64,000 nt of DNA from CAVSUZ01 sp963791885. GTDB lineage: Bacteria; Pseudomonadota; Alphaproteobacteria; Acetobacterales; Acetobacteraceae. Below the pieces are notes generated by a model, which had not been told where the DNA came from, did no database searches, and saw nothing but the letters and a program-made list of their open reading frames with translations. This document shows, piece by piece, positions 1 through 9,853 of this stretch (positions are counted from its first letter, which is position 1; each line of letters starts with the position of its first letter). Position numbers and translations under genes: made by a program. The stretch spans positions 372,001 to 436,000 of the forward strand of contig CAWBUL010000004.1 in the NCBI GenBank assembly GCA_963791885.1, read 5' to 3'.

Positions 1-1560
1 GGTTCATGCCGGGACTCGAGAGAAGACCAAGGACGGTGGGCAGCGGACCGGACAGGTGAAGGTCCACGCTTGCGTTCTGGTTCGGCTGATCGAGCCCGGT
101 GATCCGCACCGTGCCGCCCTCGATCTTCAGCGGCGCCGCGCCGGGCGCATTGGGCAGTTGCTGACCGGAGGCGATATCGATCGCGAGCGATCCCGGATCC
201 TGGACGCGCAGAACCGCCTGGCCGTTCACCGCGGGGGGCGCGGGACGAAGCCAGTGCACCGTCAGTCCGTCGCCCGGGAGGGTGCCGCTGATTCGGTTCA
301 CCTGAACGGTATCGAGATTGTCGTCGGTGACGAGTTGCAGGGAGACTTGGCCGTTATGCGCCGTGCCGTCGGTGATGTTCGTCGTCACCCAGCGGCGCGC
401 GTCATGCGCCACGGCCGTCGGCCAGAGCGCCGGCAGGTCGGCGAAGTGCAACCGGTCGATCCCGAGTGACAGGCTGGCGTCGATCGCGCTGCCCGTGCGA
501 TGGGCGGAGCCGGAGACCACGACCGTGCTCAGCGCGTCCGAGGATGGCGGGTGGATCGTCAAACGCAGCGGATCGAGCGTCACGGCGTCCGGCGTGCCGC
601 TGATGTGCATCGTCGCGCCGGTCAGTACCCGCGTCAGTGCCCATCATGTGCAGCGTCCCGGGGCCGGACGTGAGGTGGACGTCGAACCCGGTCTTATCCG
701 GCCCGGAATCCACAGTGCCTCGGCCATTGACGGCGGCATCGAACCCGCTGAGTGCCCCGAGTGCCGGCATCGCCCGAGAGAGAGCGGCGGGGCTAAGCCC
801 CGTGAAGTCGAAGGCGAGGGACTCGTTGTCGGAACCTGCGGGCAGCGCCGCCGCGCCATTGATTCTGGCTTGCGCACCGGCGAGTTGGATGGTCGCGCTT
901 GCAGTCGCGGTCAGCCCGCTTTCCGACGATCGGGCCAGATCGACTTCGACGCCGTCGGCGCTCCAGGTCTGACCGGCGGCAATCGTTCCGTCCTGAATGC
1001 GCAGCTCGGAAACGGCGCGCAGGTCGGGCGTGCGCGCGAGGAAGGCGCGCAAAGATCTCGGGTCCACCGGGGCCACCGAAGGGGGTACGCTGTCGGCAGT
1101 GGGCGGCACATCGAACCGGGGGTGATCGAGGACGATCGACCGTGGCTCGAAACGTCCCTCCAGCAGCGGAAGGACGGCAAGCGCGATGCGCGCCTCCGGA
1201 ATTTCGACCGTGCCCCCAGCCGGCGGCCGCACCGTCAGATTGCGCAGCCGCACGTCGATCGGCAATTCAAGTCCCTCGCTGAACCCCTCCCAGAACACGC
1301 CTGCTTCGCCCAGCGTCACTGTCCCCGGGGCGGCGACACGGGCGAGTTCCGATCGAATTCTGCTCGGTCAGCCACGGCGATTCCAGCGGACGCACCGATA
1401 GGCGCCAGGTCAGCGCGGCGATCGCGACGGCCAGGACCAATGGAAGCCCCAGGCCCACGGACAGAATCCGGGCGGTCAGCCCTCCATAGCGCCGGGCGCC
1501 GCGCCTAAAACCTGTGTCGGGGCGCGCTCCAATTCGCGGCTGCGGCGGCGCAGCGCTCAA
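1..1560 (-). pseudogene. DUF3971 / AsmA-like (YhdP-type) envelope protein, two frame breaks, 3' end outside window
   Basis: A TTG start at 1560 opens a short cytoplasmic tail and one membrane segment (LSVGLGLPLVLAVAIAALTW), followed by LSVRPLESPWLTE. The reading frame breaks near 1360 and resumes as RSELARVAAPGTVTLGEAG. It breaks again near 645 and resumes as TRVLTGATMHISGTPDAVTL. The repaired protein contains FADLPALWPTAVAHDARRWV, the type of motif seen in DUF3971 proteins related to YhdP and AsmA, which are long periplasmic beta-rich proteins linked to lipid transport to the outer membrane. The gene runs off the left edge. It overlaps the end of the upstream hydrolase gene by 56 bp. The breaks may be sequencing errors, since both flanks remain well conserved. 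Confidence 0.7.
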
Positions 1561-3463
1561 CGTCCTCCTCCAGCATGAGGCGATCTTTCACCAGGCCACG
1601 TGCCGCGGCCCGGATCGCTTCGACATACGCCGCTTCGGCCGGATAGCGTTCGGCCAGCGACGGCCTCGGATCTCCGGTAGCGCGCCGTTCGGATTCTGTG
1701 GCGGCGAATGGAATGCTGCTCCCCTCGAATCGCAGCAGAGCACCATGGCCGAAGCCGGGTGCACGCAGGTTCCATCCCGTATACGTGGCGAGAGGCGCGG
1801 CGACCATGGGTGCCCGTACACCGGCCACATCGTTGCCGTCCCGGTCCGGGGCGGGCACCAGCACGGTGTACGACTTGCCGACCACCATGTGCGGCGGCTC
1901 CTGCAGAATCCCCGCCTCTTCCTGCGGACCAAAATCGAGCAGCGGCAGCGCGTTGGGCGCGACCGGCAGCGCCACGCCGGGGATCGAAGGAAACTGACGT
2001 CGCCACGTCTCCACATCCACCAGCGTCTGGTCATTCCGACGAGGATGCTTGCTCGGTGGCGGTGCCGTGCCGTCCGTGGCCCATCGATCCAGCGCGACCA
2101 GCATGGCGCGAAACAGCATCGACGTGGCGACGACATTCGACAGGTTTTGCGCGATACCGCGCTTCGGCGCCTTCGGCTGCGGATCGGCGAAATGCTGTGA
2201 GCCGGCCCACACATAGACCCGCACCGTCTCCGGCTGCGGCAGATCGTTTCCCCGCGTATCCGTATGCACCAGCGAACCGCGACGCGCCCAGTATTCCGTG
2301 CTGGTTTGCGTATGGATCACCAACGGGTCAGTCGCCGGACGCTTCAGGATCGCATCCTGCTTCCCGGTCAGATGATCCGTTGACCGCGCATAGGAGAACG
2401 GGAACCGGTCGGCGACATTGAAGTGGTCCTCGTATTGCTGCCCGCCGGAGACGATCGGGCTGGCGAAGCGATGGTTCAGCCACTTGCGTCCGGCGCCCGC
2501 CACGTGCGGCATGATCCCGTCGAACACCCGCCGTCCCGCGTCATCGGCATTGAACCCGCGATAGACGAAATCGCGCAGGCAGCGCCCGGTCTGCGACCGT
2601 CCCCATGCATACGCTTTCTCCAACCCCTTAACGGGACTCTCGGCGGCAAACCGCAGAAAGCCGACGAAATCGCGAACCACCACATGGCCGAGACCCATCA
2701 CCTTGGGATCGCGCGCCGTGTAGAGCAGCTCGTAGATCCAGCCCGGCTGAAAACCCTCCGGCAGGTGAATATGCCGGTGCGACGGCACCAGCGCGCTTTC
2801 CGAACCGGCTTCCAAACCCTCGCCCTGAACGCGCTGCGCGAAGCACCAGCGCTCCGCCGGAATCTCCTCCGGCGCATCGTACGGATAGCGCCGCCGCGTC
2901 AGCTTCGCACGCGTCGTATCGAGCGAAACCGTCGGATAGGAATGCGCCGCCACCCGTCCGCTCAACGGAAACGTCGTCACCCCATGCGCGTCGGAGATAT
3001 ACTCGACCCGCACCGTCCCGGTGATCGGCTCGCCTTTATCCGTTGCAACCGGAACGTCCAGCACCAGACGCCCGTCGCCCGGCAGGATATCGCCCTCCCA
3101 GGCGAGCCACCCGACCGCATAGCCTTCCCGAAACAGGAACCCGTTCCCCGCATGCGCCAAGGTCACCGGATCGTTGCTATGCGGTGCGTCGTTGAAGAAT
3201 TGCAGTGCGCGTTTGTGGCCTCGGTTGCCGTAATCGGCAAACAGCCGCCGGTTCCCCGACCGGGGCACCAGCAGCATGAAATCCGCTACGCAATGCACCA
3301 GCCCCGCATCATCGCGCGGCGCCCTGTCCAGATCGACGATCGGCTCGTCCGGATCGACGGTGAAATGCGCCCGCCCCGCTAGCCTTTCGTACGCCCCCGC
3401 GGCGCCGAATTCATGACCGTCGGCGAACGCCCGGCGATCCGTGATCTCCAGCCGAACCGGCAT
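1505..3463 (-). CDS. Alpha/beta hydrolase, Abhydrolase_10 type
   Basis: A protein of about 652 residues starting MPVRLEITDRRAF. The frame is open further upstream, but that part overlaps the gamma-glutamyltransferase end, whose TGA lies 2 bp before this ATG. The sequence is typical of the large alpha/beta hydrolase domain family PF20091. A nucleophile-type motif YAWGRSQTGRCLRDF is followed by HVAGAGRKWLNHRF and later VRVYVWAGSQHFADPQ, which may carry the catalytic His. Members are uncharacterised or act as esterases, and the substrate cannot be told. No signal peptide is seen. It sits directly behind the gamma-glutamyltransferase and is probably co-transcribed with it. Confidence 0.8.
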   Translation of the reverse strand: MPVRLEITDRRAFADGHEFGAAGAYERLAGRAHFTVDPDEPIVDLDRAPRDDAGLVHCVADFMLLVPRSGNRRLFADYGNRGHKRALQFFNDAPHSNDPVTLAHAGNGFLFREGYAVGWLAWEGDILPGDGRLVLDVPVATDKGEPITGTVRVEYISDAHGVTTFPLSGRVAAHSYPTVSLDTTRAKLTRRRYPYDAPEEIPAERWCFAQRVQGEGLEAGSESALVPSHRHIHLPEGFQPGWIYELLYTARDPKVMGLGHVVVRDFVGFLRFAAESPVKGLEKAYAWGRSQTGRCLRDFVYRGFNADDAGRRVFDGIMPHVAGAGRKWLNHRFASPIVSGGQQYEDHFNVADRFPFSYARSTDHLTGKQDAILKRPATDPLVIHTQTSTEYWARRGSLVHTDTRGNDLPQPETVRVYVWAGSQHFADPQPKAPKRGIAQNLSNVVATSMLFRAMLVALDRWATDGTAPPPSKHPRRNDQTLVDVETWRRQFPSIPGVALPVAPNALPLLDFGPQEEAGILQEPPHMVVGKSYTVLVPAPDRDGNDVAGVRAPMVAAPLATYTGWNLRAPGFGHGALLRFEGSSIPFAATESERRATGDPRPSLAERYPAEAAYVEAIRAAARGLVKDRLMLEEDVERCAAAAANWSAPRHRF

Positions 3464-3465
3464 GC

Positions 3466-5042
3466 TCAGCCGGGTTGCGCCAGCGCCGCCGACCAGGGCG
3501 AGGCCCAGTCGCTGATCCCCTGCCGCGTTCCGTCCGCCTGCTGTTGGATCATGTTGGGACAGGCGAAGTTGATCGGCATCACGCCATGCTCCACCACCTC
3601 CGTCGGCCCGTCCCTCTCCAGCGCCGCGATCACCGCCGCCGGCATCCGCCGGTCCACGCTGACGGAGTCGGGCTCGACACATCGATGCGCGGATGGTGCT
3701 GCGCTGCCTCCACGCTCATGCCGAAATCCGCCGCATAGGTCAGCGTCTGGAACACCGCCGCCAGGATGCGTCGCCCGCCCGAGGCGCCCGCCGCGATCCA
3801 CGGCCGATTCCCATCGCGCAGGATCACCGGCAGCATGTTGGTCAGCGGCCGCTTGCCGGGAGCGGGCGAGTTGGGCTGGCCCGGGCGCGGATCGAACCAC
3901 ATCACCCCATTATTCATCAGCACGCCGGAGCTTGGCAGCACCACCCGGCTCCCCATCGAGGACAGCAGCGTGGTCGTCACCGCCACCATCGTCCCCTCGG
4001 CGTCGCACACCGTCAAATGGGTGGTGCAGGTCTCCGACCCCTTCGGCTCCGCATCCCCCAGCCCCGACAGCCGTTCCGCGTAGGCCGACTTCATCGCCCG
4101 CGCCAGGGCCACATACCACTCGGCCGAGGGAGCGTCCCCGTAGGGCGCCTCGGCCATCCGGTCCAACACGCGGATCAGCGTCGGTGCCGCGGTGAGACCG
4201 CCCGTCAACTGCAACGTCCGGCCGCGCCAGGATACTTCCGTCGCCGCCCGTGTGGTCGCCTGGTAGCCGCGCAGATCCTCCAGCGACACCACGCCGCCCA
4301 TGTCCTTGACGTCCTGCGCGATGCTGGCCGCGATCTCGCCCTCGTAGAAATCGCGCAGCCCCGCCGCGCTCAACCGCTCCAGCGTCTCCAGCAGATGACC
4401 CAGCCGGAAGAACCCGGGCGTTCCCTGATACGGCGCGATCGGCGGCAGCCCGTCCGGCAAATAGATGCGCGCGCTTTCCGGATAGTTCCGCAGCACGGAG
4501 GCCGAGGAAGACACCTTCAGCGTCGTGTACCAGTCCGCCGGCAGGCCCCGCCGTGCCAGCGCAATCGCCGGCGCGATCACCTCCTTCAGCGGCAGCTTGC
4601 CCCAGCGCTGATGCATCAGCGCATACCCCGCCGTGGACGAAGGAATCGCGAACGACAGCGGCCCATGGATGTTGGCGTCGCCCTCCACCTCCGGCCAGGC
4701 GAACAAATCCTGCTTCATCCGCCCCGTCAGCTTGAAGACCGATGGATTCAGATTGCGCGGCGCGACCGGACCAAAATCCACCACCTCCGCACGCGGCTGT
4801 CCTGCTGGGTGCACCAGCGCGAATCCAATTCCCCCCAGTCCCGAATTCCACGGCTCGACGGTGGGCATCGCGAGCGCCGTCGCGACTGCCGCATCGACAG
4901 CGTTGCCGCCCGCCTCAAGCGCGTAGACCCCTGCTTCCGCCGCCGCCTTCGACTGCGACACGACAATCCCACGCTTCCCCGAAGCCGCGGGTTTCGTGAC
5001 CTGCCAGTACTGCGTGAAATGCGGCTGCGGCGTGAAGCTCAT
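3466..5042 (-). pseudogene. Gamma-glutamyltransferase family protein, one frame break
   Basis: Reads MSFTPQPHFTQYWQVTKPAA from an ATG at 5042. It keeps the family landmarks: an N-terminal EAGGNAVDAAVATALAMPTVEP block, the catalytic Thr region TTHLTVCDAEG, GSRVV and GVLMNNGVMWFDPRPG, and GKRPLTNMLPVIL. The frame breaks near 3680, after HPRIDVSSP, and resumes with DSVSVDRRMPAAVIAALERDG to the TGA at 3466. Such enzymes are N-terminal nucleophile hydrolases that mature by self-cleavage at the Thr and transfer or hydrolyse gamma-glutamyl groups; related acylases act on other amides. No export signal is obvious, so the protein may be cytoplasmic. One base restores the whole protein, so a sequencing indel is as likely as a real mutation. 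Confidence 0.8.
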
Positions 5043-5126
5043 AGCGCCCGGTCCTGTTCAGTTCGGCGCATGGTCCGGCATGACAGGCCCGCCCGCAAGA
5101 GCGGCCCCCCTCGCTCTCAAACCGCT

Positions 5127-5828
5127 CTACAGAATAAACGTCGCGTACGTCTCGATCAGCACCCGCACGCTCCTCACCGTCAGGCGACGAACCCGCTCCG
5201 CCTCGGCAGCGTCACCCCGCCTCAACGCCTTCAACAGCATCCCATGCTCCTCCAGCGCCTGCTCGGTCCGATTGGTAACCAGCAACACCCGTTGCGAAAC
5301 GACCGCCGTTAGATCCTGCAGCCGCCGCAGCAACTCGGTCAGCGGCGGTGACCCGGCGGCGGCCATCATCCGCTGGCGAAGGCGATCATAGTTGCGCACG
5401 TAACTCGTCAGATCCTTCTGCGCGACGATCTGCTGCATCGGTGTGCCGAATGTTTCGATCAGATCGTCCCAGCTCTCGGGCGCGACCCCCTGTGCGGCGA
5501 GCCGCGCGCACAGCCCCTCATTCACCTCGCGCAGGTCGAACAGTTGCAGCACCTCAGCGAGCGTGCGCCGCCGTACCATCACACCGCGGTTCGGCTCTCG
5601 CTCAGCAAAACCCTGATGCACCAGCCCGTCCAGCGCTTCCCGTGCGGCAAGCCGGGGAATGCTGAACTCCGCCGCGATATCCCATTCGCGCAGCCGGGAC
5701 CCGGGAAGGATCTGATGCAGGGCGATGCGGCGGCGCAGCAATCGCACCACGCGATCGACGCCGGCGCGCCCGGGCGGCCGGAGTTCACCGTCGCGTTCGG
5801 CCTTGGTGGCTGTTCTGCGAGAGGACAT
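5127..5828 (-). CDS. GntR family transcriptional regulator (FadR/FCD type)
   Basis: A 233-residue protein starting MSSRRTATKAERDGEL; an upstream in-frame start at 5861 is possible but would eat into the promoter region. The N-terminal winged helix (about residues 25-95) contains RLLRRRIALHQILPGSRLREWDIAAEFSIPRLAAREAL, cited here in parts, which matches GntR. The C-terminal half is helical and of FCD type (LFDLREVNEGLCARLAAQG, then LEEHGMLLKALRRGDAAEA). FCD regulators bind organic acids and usually repress neighbouring catabolic genes. It is divergent from the dioxygenase operon at 5931 and lies upstream of the gamma-glutamyltransferase on the same strand, so it may control both directions. 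Confidence 0.88.
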   Translation of the reverse strand: MSSRRTATKAERDGELRPPGRAGVDRVVRLLRRRIALHQILPGSRLREWDIAAEFSIPRLAAREALDGLVHQGFAEREPNRGVMVRRRTLAEVLQLFDLREVNEGLCARLAAQGVAPESWDDLIETFGTPMQQIVAQKDLTSYVRNYDRLRQRMMAAAGSPPLTELLRRLQDLTAVVSQRVLLVTNRTEQALEEHGMLLKALRRGDAAEAERVRRLTVRSVRVLIETYATFIL

Positions 5829-5870
5829 ACTTTGGCGCCAAAAATGGCAGTGTAAGTTCAAACGAAGCCG

Positions 5871-5900
5871 TTGACAAGTTTGTCCGCACAGACTTACAAT
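5871..5900 (+). promoter_or_regulatory. Sigma-70-like promoter of the dioxygenase operon
   Basis: TTGACA at 5871-5876 and TACAAT at 5895-5900 are separated by 18 bp, and the ATG of the dioxygenase gene follows at 5931 behind a purine-rich GGGGAAACG. The match to the housekeeping consensus is strong for such GC-rich DNA. Transcription start was not tested. Confidence 0.65.
5876..5895. promoter_or_regulatory. Palindromic operator candidate for the GntR regulator
   Basis: A 20-bp imperfect palindrome, AAGTTTGTCCGCACAGACTT, lies exactly between the -35 and -10 elements. It has the TNGT...ACNA look of FadR-type sites. A wider inverted pair TGTAAGT (5851-5857) and ACTTACA (5893-5899) also encloses the promoter. 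Binding here would block RNA polymerase, so repression is inferred. Confidence 0.5.
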
Positions 5901-5930
5901 TCATGCAAATAGACAAACGGGGAAACGAAA

Positions 5931-6767
5931 ATGTCCTCCCAGTCGATCGAAGTCCGCTCTCTTACCCCAACCATCGGCGCGGAGATCTTCGGCGTCGATC
6001 TCGGCGGTGAACTCACCAACGAACAGTTCGCCACCGTCCACGACGCCCTGGTGAAACACGTCGTCATCTTCTTCCGTGATCAGAAAATGACACCCGAGCA
6101 GCACAAGCAGTTCGGTCGCCGTTTCGGCAAGCTCCACATCCACCCCGCATCGCCCAACCTGCTCGAAGGCCACCCCGAAATCCTGCTCATCAAGGCGGAC
6201 GAGAACTCCAAGTATGTCGCCGGAGAGGTCTGGCATTCCGACGTCTCCTGCGACGCCGAACCCCCGATGGGATCCATCCTCTACATGCACGAAACGCCTG
6301 AAAACGGCGGCGGCGATACGATGTTCGCCAACATGTACACCGCCTATGAACGTCTCTCCGCGCCGATGCAGCGCTTCCTGGAAACCCTCACCGCCGTCCA
6401 TGACGGGGAACACGTCTATCGCGGTCGTTTCGGCTGGAAACAGGAACCCGGCAAGACCTTCCCGCGCTGTGAGCATCCGGTCGTGCGCACCCACCCCGAG
6501 TCCGGACGCAAGGCACTCTTCGTCAATCGCGGCTTCACCACCTCCATCGTCGGCCTCAATCAGACCGAAAGCGACGCCCTGCTCGACATGCTCTTCCAGC
6601 ATATCGAAACGCCCGACTTTCAGTGCCGCTTCAAATGGCGCCCAGGCTCAGTCGCGTTCTGGGATAATCGCGCCGCCCTGCATAAGGCGATGTGGGACTA
6701 CTTCCCGCAACATCGCCACGCCCATCGCGTCACCGTTGCAGGCGACAAGCCGTTCTATCGCGCTTAG
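5931..6767 (+). CDS. TauD/TfdA family 2-oxoglutarate-dependent dioxygenase
   Basis: A 278-residue protein covering the whole family length. Iron ligands are visible: H102 and D104 in WHSDVS, and H251 in FWDNRAALHKAMWDY. R266 in HAHRVTV is placed to bind 2-oxoglutarate. Such enzymes hydroxylate a substrate next to a sulfonate, ether, ester or carboxylate, coupled to decarboxylation of 2-oxoglutarate to succinate. It is the first gene of a plus-strand operon, and the downstream crotonase and acyl-CoA synthetase suggest that the product is an organic acid that is then activated to a CoA thioester. The substrate cannot be read from sequence. Confidence 0.9.
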   Translation: MSSQSIEVRSLTPTIGAEIFGVDLGGELTNEQFATVHDALVKHVVIFFRDQKMTPEQHKQFGRRFGKLHIHPASPNLLEGHPEILLIKADENSKYVAGEVWHSDVSCDAEPPMGSILYMHETPENGGGDTMFANMYTAYERLSAPMQRFLETLTAVHDGEHVYRGRFGWKQEPGKTFPRCEHPVVRTHPESGRKALFVNRGFTTSIVGLNQTESDALLDMLFQHIETPDFQCRFKWRPGSVAFWDNRAALHKAMWDYFPQHRHAHRVTVAGDKPFYRA

Positions 6768-6804
6768 CGCAACCAGATCTCCCAACCGACAGGAGCGCCT
6801 CGAC

Positions 6805-7644
6805 ATGAGAGAAGGCCTCGCGATCGTCAAACCCGGCTACACCAAGACGGCGAACGGATCGGTGCTCGCGACCGAGGGCAACGTCCTCTACGAACTCGAC
6901 CGCGAGACCCACATCGCCCGCATCCTGCTCAACCGCCCGAAGCAGCGAAATTCGCTCAGCCGCGCCATGAGCGGCGACTATCGCGATGCGCTCATTCGCT
7001 TCCGCGACGATGAAAATGCTTGGCTGCTCATCATCACCGGCGCCGGTGAGGCTTTCTCGTCCGGCCACGACCTGTTCGAATACCTCGCACCCGCCGACAA
7101 TGACGGCTCCATCCCACCCTGGGACGAGCTCTACGTTCTGCAACGGCAGGTCTACAAACCGATCATCGCCGCCATCAACGGACCATGCCTCGCCCAGGGC
7201 GGAGGCATCGCCCTGCTCTCCGATATCCGCATCATGTCCGACCGCGCGGTCATGGGTTGGCCCCAGGTCAAGCGCGGCATCACGTCCATGAGCGGCCCGA
7301 TGATCCTCGCCGACCTCATCCCGCTCGGCTGGGCGCTCGCCTACCTGATGACAGGTGATACCATCTCGCCATCCGAGGCCCATCGCCTCGGCCTCGCGCA
7401 TGAGGTCGTGCCGCACGCCGAACTCATGGCGCGCGCCGAAGCCTGGGCCCAGCGCATCCTCGCCAACGCCCCGCTCGCCGTCTCCGCGATGAAGCAAGGC
7501 GTGTTGCGCGGCCGCGGCCTGCCGTTCGAGAAACGCGGCGAACTCCTGCGTCCGCTCTCCGATCAGATCAAGCGCAGCGAAGACACCGCCGAGGGCATCC
7601 GCGCCTTCGGTGAAAAGCGCAAGCCCGTCTGGGCCCGACGCTAA
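6805..7644 (+). CDS. Enoyl-CoA hydratase/isomerase (crotonase) family protein
   Basis: Starts at the ATG at 6805, which has AGGAG upstream; the frame is open earlier only as a shadow of the dioxygenase gene. 279 residues. Crotonase landmarks are present: RILLNRPKQRNSLSRAM, the oxyanion-hole segments GAGEAFSSGHDLFEY and GPCLAQGGGIALLSDIRI, and a C-terminal trimerisation helix ending FGEKRKPVWARR. By eye, both classic catalytic Glu positions are changed: GGGIALLSD has no Glu and the usual PEV/PEI is PQV (WPQVKRGI). It is therefore probably not a standard hydratase and may act as an isomerase, hydrolase or lyase on an acyl-CoA. It lies 37 bp behind the dioxygenase gene. Confidence 0.87.
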   Translation: MREGLAIVKPGYTKTANGSVLATEGNVLYELDRETHIARILLNRPKQRNSLSRAMSGDYRDALIRFRDDENAWLLIITGAGEAFSSGHDLFEYLAPADNDGSIPPWDELYVLQRQVYKPIIAAINGPCLAQGGGIALLSDIRIMSDRAVMGWPQVKRGITSMSGPMILADLIPLGWALAYLMTGDTISPSEAHRLGLAHEVVPHAELMARAEAWAQRILANAPLAVSAMKQGVLRGRGLPFEKRGELLRPLSDQIKRSEDTAEGIRAFGEKRKPVWARR

Positions 7645-7669
7645 AGCCCGATCGAATGAGCATCCGAAA

Positions 7670-8402
7670 ATGACCGCCGCTCCCGGCCTTTCCAGCGCGC
7701 CGCCCATCGCCGGCATCATCGCCCGGGCGCGCGAGCAAGGCCGGGACGCACTGTCGGAACCCGAAGCCAAATCGGTGCTGGAGGCGTTCGGCATCGCCAC
7801 CCCACGCCGCGTGCTCATCCGCGACGCCGATCATCATCCGCACCTTGGTGACCTCCGGCCGCCCTACGTGGTCAAGGTCGTCTCGCCGACCATCCTGCAC
7901 AAAAGCGACGTGGGCGGTGTCACCGTCGGCCTGCCCGACGCAGCCGCTGCGGTCAGTGCCATCGCCGCCATGCGAAACCGCATCACGGCCGCCGGTCACA
8001 TCGCCGAAGCCTGGCTCGTCGAGGAAATGGCCCCGCGCGGCGTGGAGGTCGTCGTTGGCGGCCTGCACGATGCGCGCTTCGGCCCCGTGCTGATGTGCGG
8101 CCTTGGTGGCGTGCTCGTGGAACTGCTTCACGACGTCGCCTTCGCCATCTGTCCGGTGGATCGCATCGACTGCGAGGACATGCTGCAATCGCTCCGTGGC
8201 GCAGCCCTGTTGCGCGGCTTCCGCGGCACCGAGCCGGCGTCCGAACCGGCCCTCATCGACGTACTGCTGCGCGTCGGCGGCACGAACGGAACTCCTGGCC
8301 GAACTCGGCGACGTGATCGCCGAACTGGACATCAATCCACTGATCGTCTCTCCATCCGGTGCCGTCGCCGCCGACGCCCGCATCCTGTTGCGCGCATCAT
8401 GA
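7670..8402 (+). pseudogene. NDP-forming acyl-CoA synthetase, ATP-grasp (beta) subunit, one frame break
   Basis: Starts MTAAPGLSSAPPIAG and shows the ATP-grasp subunit of acetate-CoA-ligase (ADP-forming)-like enzymes: EAKSVLEAFGIATPRR, YVVKVVSPTILHKSDVGGV, VEEMAPRGVEVVVGGLHDAR, FGPVLMCGLGG. The frame breaks near 8286 with one extra base; the second frame continues TELLAELGDVIAELDINPLI to a TGA at 8400-8402. The stop overlaps the ATG of the alpha subunit (ATGA), and conservation on both sides of the break argues for a sequencing indel. The enzyme would convert an acid plus CoA to the acyl-CoA, through a phospho-His intermediate on the partner subunit. Confidence 0.78.
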
Positions 8403-9826
8403 CGGACCTCACCCCACTCTTTGCGCCCGAAACCATCGCCGTCGTCGGCGCATCCAGCAGCGGCGACAACGTTGCCAATCGCGTTCTGCGCAATCTTGCG
8501 AACCACGGATTCAAGGGCCGGGTGGTCGCGATCCATCCGCGCCTCACCGAACTCAACGGCACGCCCGCCTGTCCCTCTCTCGCCGCAGCACCATTCCCCA
8601 TCGACTACGCCTTCGTCGCCGTCGCCGCCGAGCAGACGCCGCATTTGCTCGAGGGCGCCGAGGGCAAGGTCAAGTTCATGCAGGTCATCTCCAGCGGCTT
8701 TGCGGAGACCGGTCGCAGTGACCTGCAAGCCGACCTTGTCGCGTCCTGCAAACGCGCCGGAACCAGGCTCATCGGTCCCAACTGCCTTGGCCTGCACCTG
8801 CCGGCGAAGGGACTGACCTATGTGTCGAATCTCCCCTCGCTCCCGGCTGGTCCGATCGCCGTTGTCTCGCAAAGCGGCGGCCTTTCGGTTGATATCATCC
8901 GCCGCGGTCAGGGGCGGGGGACCGGCTTCCGCTCCGTCATCTCGATCGGCAATTCGGCCGACCTCTCACCGTCCGAGATCGCCGAGTATCTGCTCTCCGA
9001 CCCCGGCACGCAGGCGGTCGGCCTCTACCTTGAGGACGTCGCCGATGGACGCCGGTTCTTCGATGCGCTCCGTCGTGGCGCAGGCGCAAAGCCCGTTGTC
9101 ATACTAAAGGGCGGCGCCACCGAAGCCGGTCAGCGTGCCGCAGCTTCCCACACCGGCGCTCTCGCCGGTGAGGCGCGGCTCTGGTCGGCCCTCGCGCGCC
9201 AGACCGGCGCCATCATGGTCGAAACAGTGGATGAGCTCGTCGATACGCTGCTCGCCCTGCAATACCTGCACCCGCGGCGCGGCGCCGTGACTCGCCGCGT
9301 CGCACTCTTCGGCAATGGCGGAGGCACCAGCGTCGTCGCCAGTGACGCATTCAGCCGTGCCGGATTCCAGGTGCCGGCGCTCTCCTCCGAGTCAGTCGAC
9401 CGCCTGCGCGGTCTCGGCCTGCCGCCCGGCTCCAGCTTCACCAACCCGGTGGACGTTCCCGGCGGCGCCCTGCGCGTCGACTCCGGCCGCGTCAGCGAGC
9501 ACATCCTTGACGCGATCTATCTCGATCAATCGATCGATGCCGTCGTCGTTCACCTCAACATGCCGGTGCTGCTCGGCTATCGCGATCCGGCCATCCTGCC
9601 GAACCTGATCCGCGGCGCATTGGCCGCCCAGGCGCGTCATCGCGGCCGTGGCCACATCGCGCTGGTGCTGCGCTCGGATGGCGACCTGGATTCCGAGCAG
9701 CGCCGCCACGCCTTCCGGCAGGAAGCGATCGCTCTCGGCGTCCCTGTCTTCGATGAGCTGCCCGTCGCCGCCCGAGCGCTCGCCGGCATCGCCTGGCACG
9801 AACATTTTCTCCACCGGCGAAACTGA
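8399..9826 (+). CDS. NDP-forming acyl-CoA synthetase, CoA-binding (alpha) subunit
   Basis: 475 residues. A CoA-binding Rossmann domain begins at APETIAVVGASSSGDNVANR, followed by succinyl-CoA-ligase-like domains (SSGFAETG, GPNCLGL, AVVSQSGGLSVDIIRRG, SVISIGNSADL). The conserved phosphorylatable His lies in AAASHTGALAGE. Together with the preceding ATP-grasp gene it forms a two-gene version of the acetate-CoA ligase (ADP-forming) family, which in many bacteria is one fused protein. The acyl substrate is unknown; the operon context suggests the acid produced or imported by the neighbouring dioxygenase and MFS proteins. Confidence 0.88.
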   Translation: MTDLTPLFAPETIAVVGASSSGDNVANRVLRNLANHGFKGRVVAIHPRLTELNGTPACPSLAAAPFPIDYAFVAVAAEQTPHLLEGAEGKVKFMQVISSGFAETGRSDLQADLVASCKRAGTRLIGPNCLGLHLPAKGLTYVSNLPSLPAGPIAVVSQSGGLSVDIIRRGQGRGTGFRSVISIGNSADLSPSEIAEYLLSDPGTQAVGLYLEDVADGRRFFDALRRGAGAKPVVILKGGATEAGQRAAASHTGALAGEARLWSALARQTGAIMVETVDELVDTLLALQYLHPRRGAVTRRVALFGNGGGTSVVASDAFSRAGFQVPALSSESVDRLRGLGLPPGSSFTNPVDVPGGALRVDSGRVSEHILDAIYLDQSIDAVVVHLNMPVLLGYRDPAILPNLIRGALAAQARHRGRGHIALVLRSDGDLDSEQRRHAFRQEAIALGVPVFDELPVAARALAGIAWHEHFLHRRN

Positions 9827-9853
9827 AGCGCCGGGGAGCGGGAGGAAAAAACA

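Noticed and set aside
3693..5312. Open frame of 539 codons on the plus strand opposite the gamma-glutamyltransferase
   Set aside because: Antisense shadow with Arg/Gln-rich composition and no recognisable domain.
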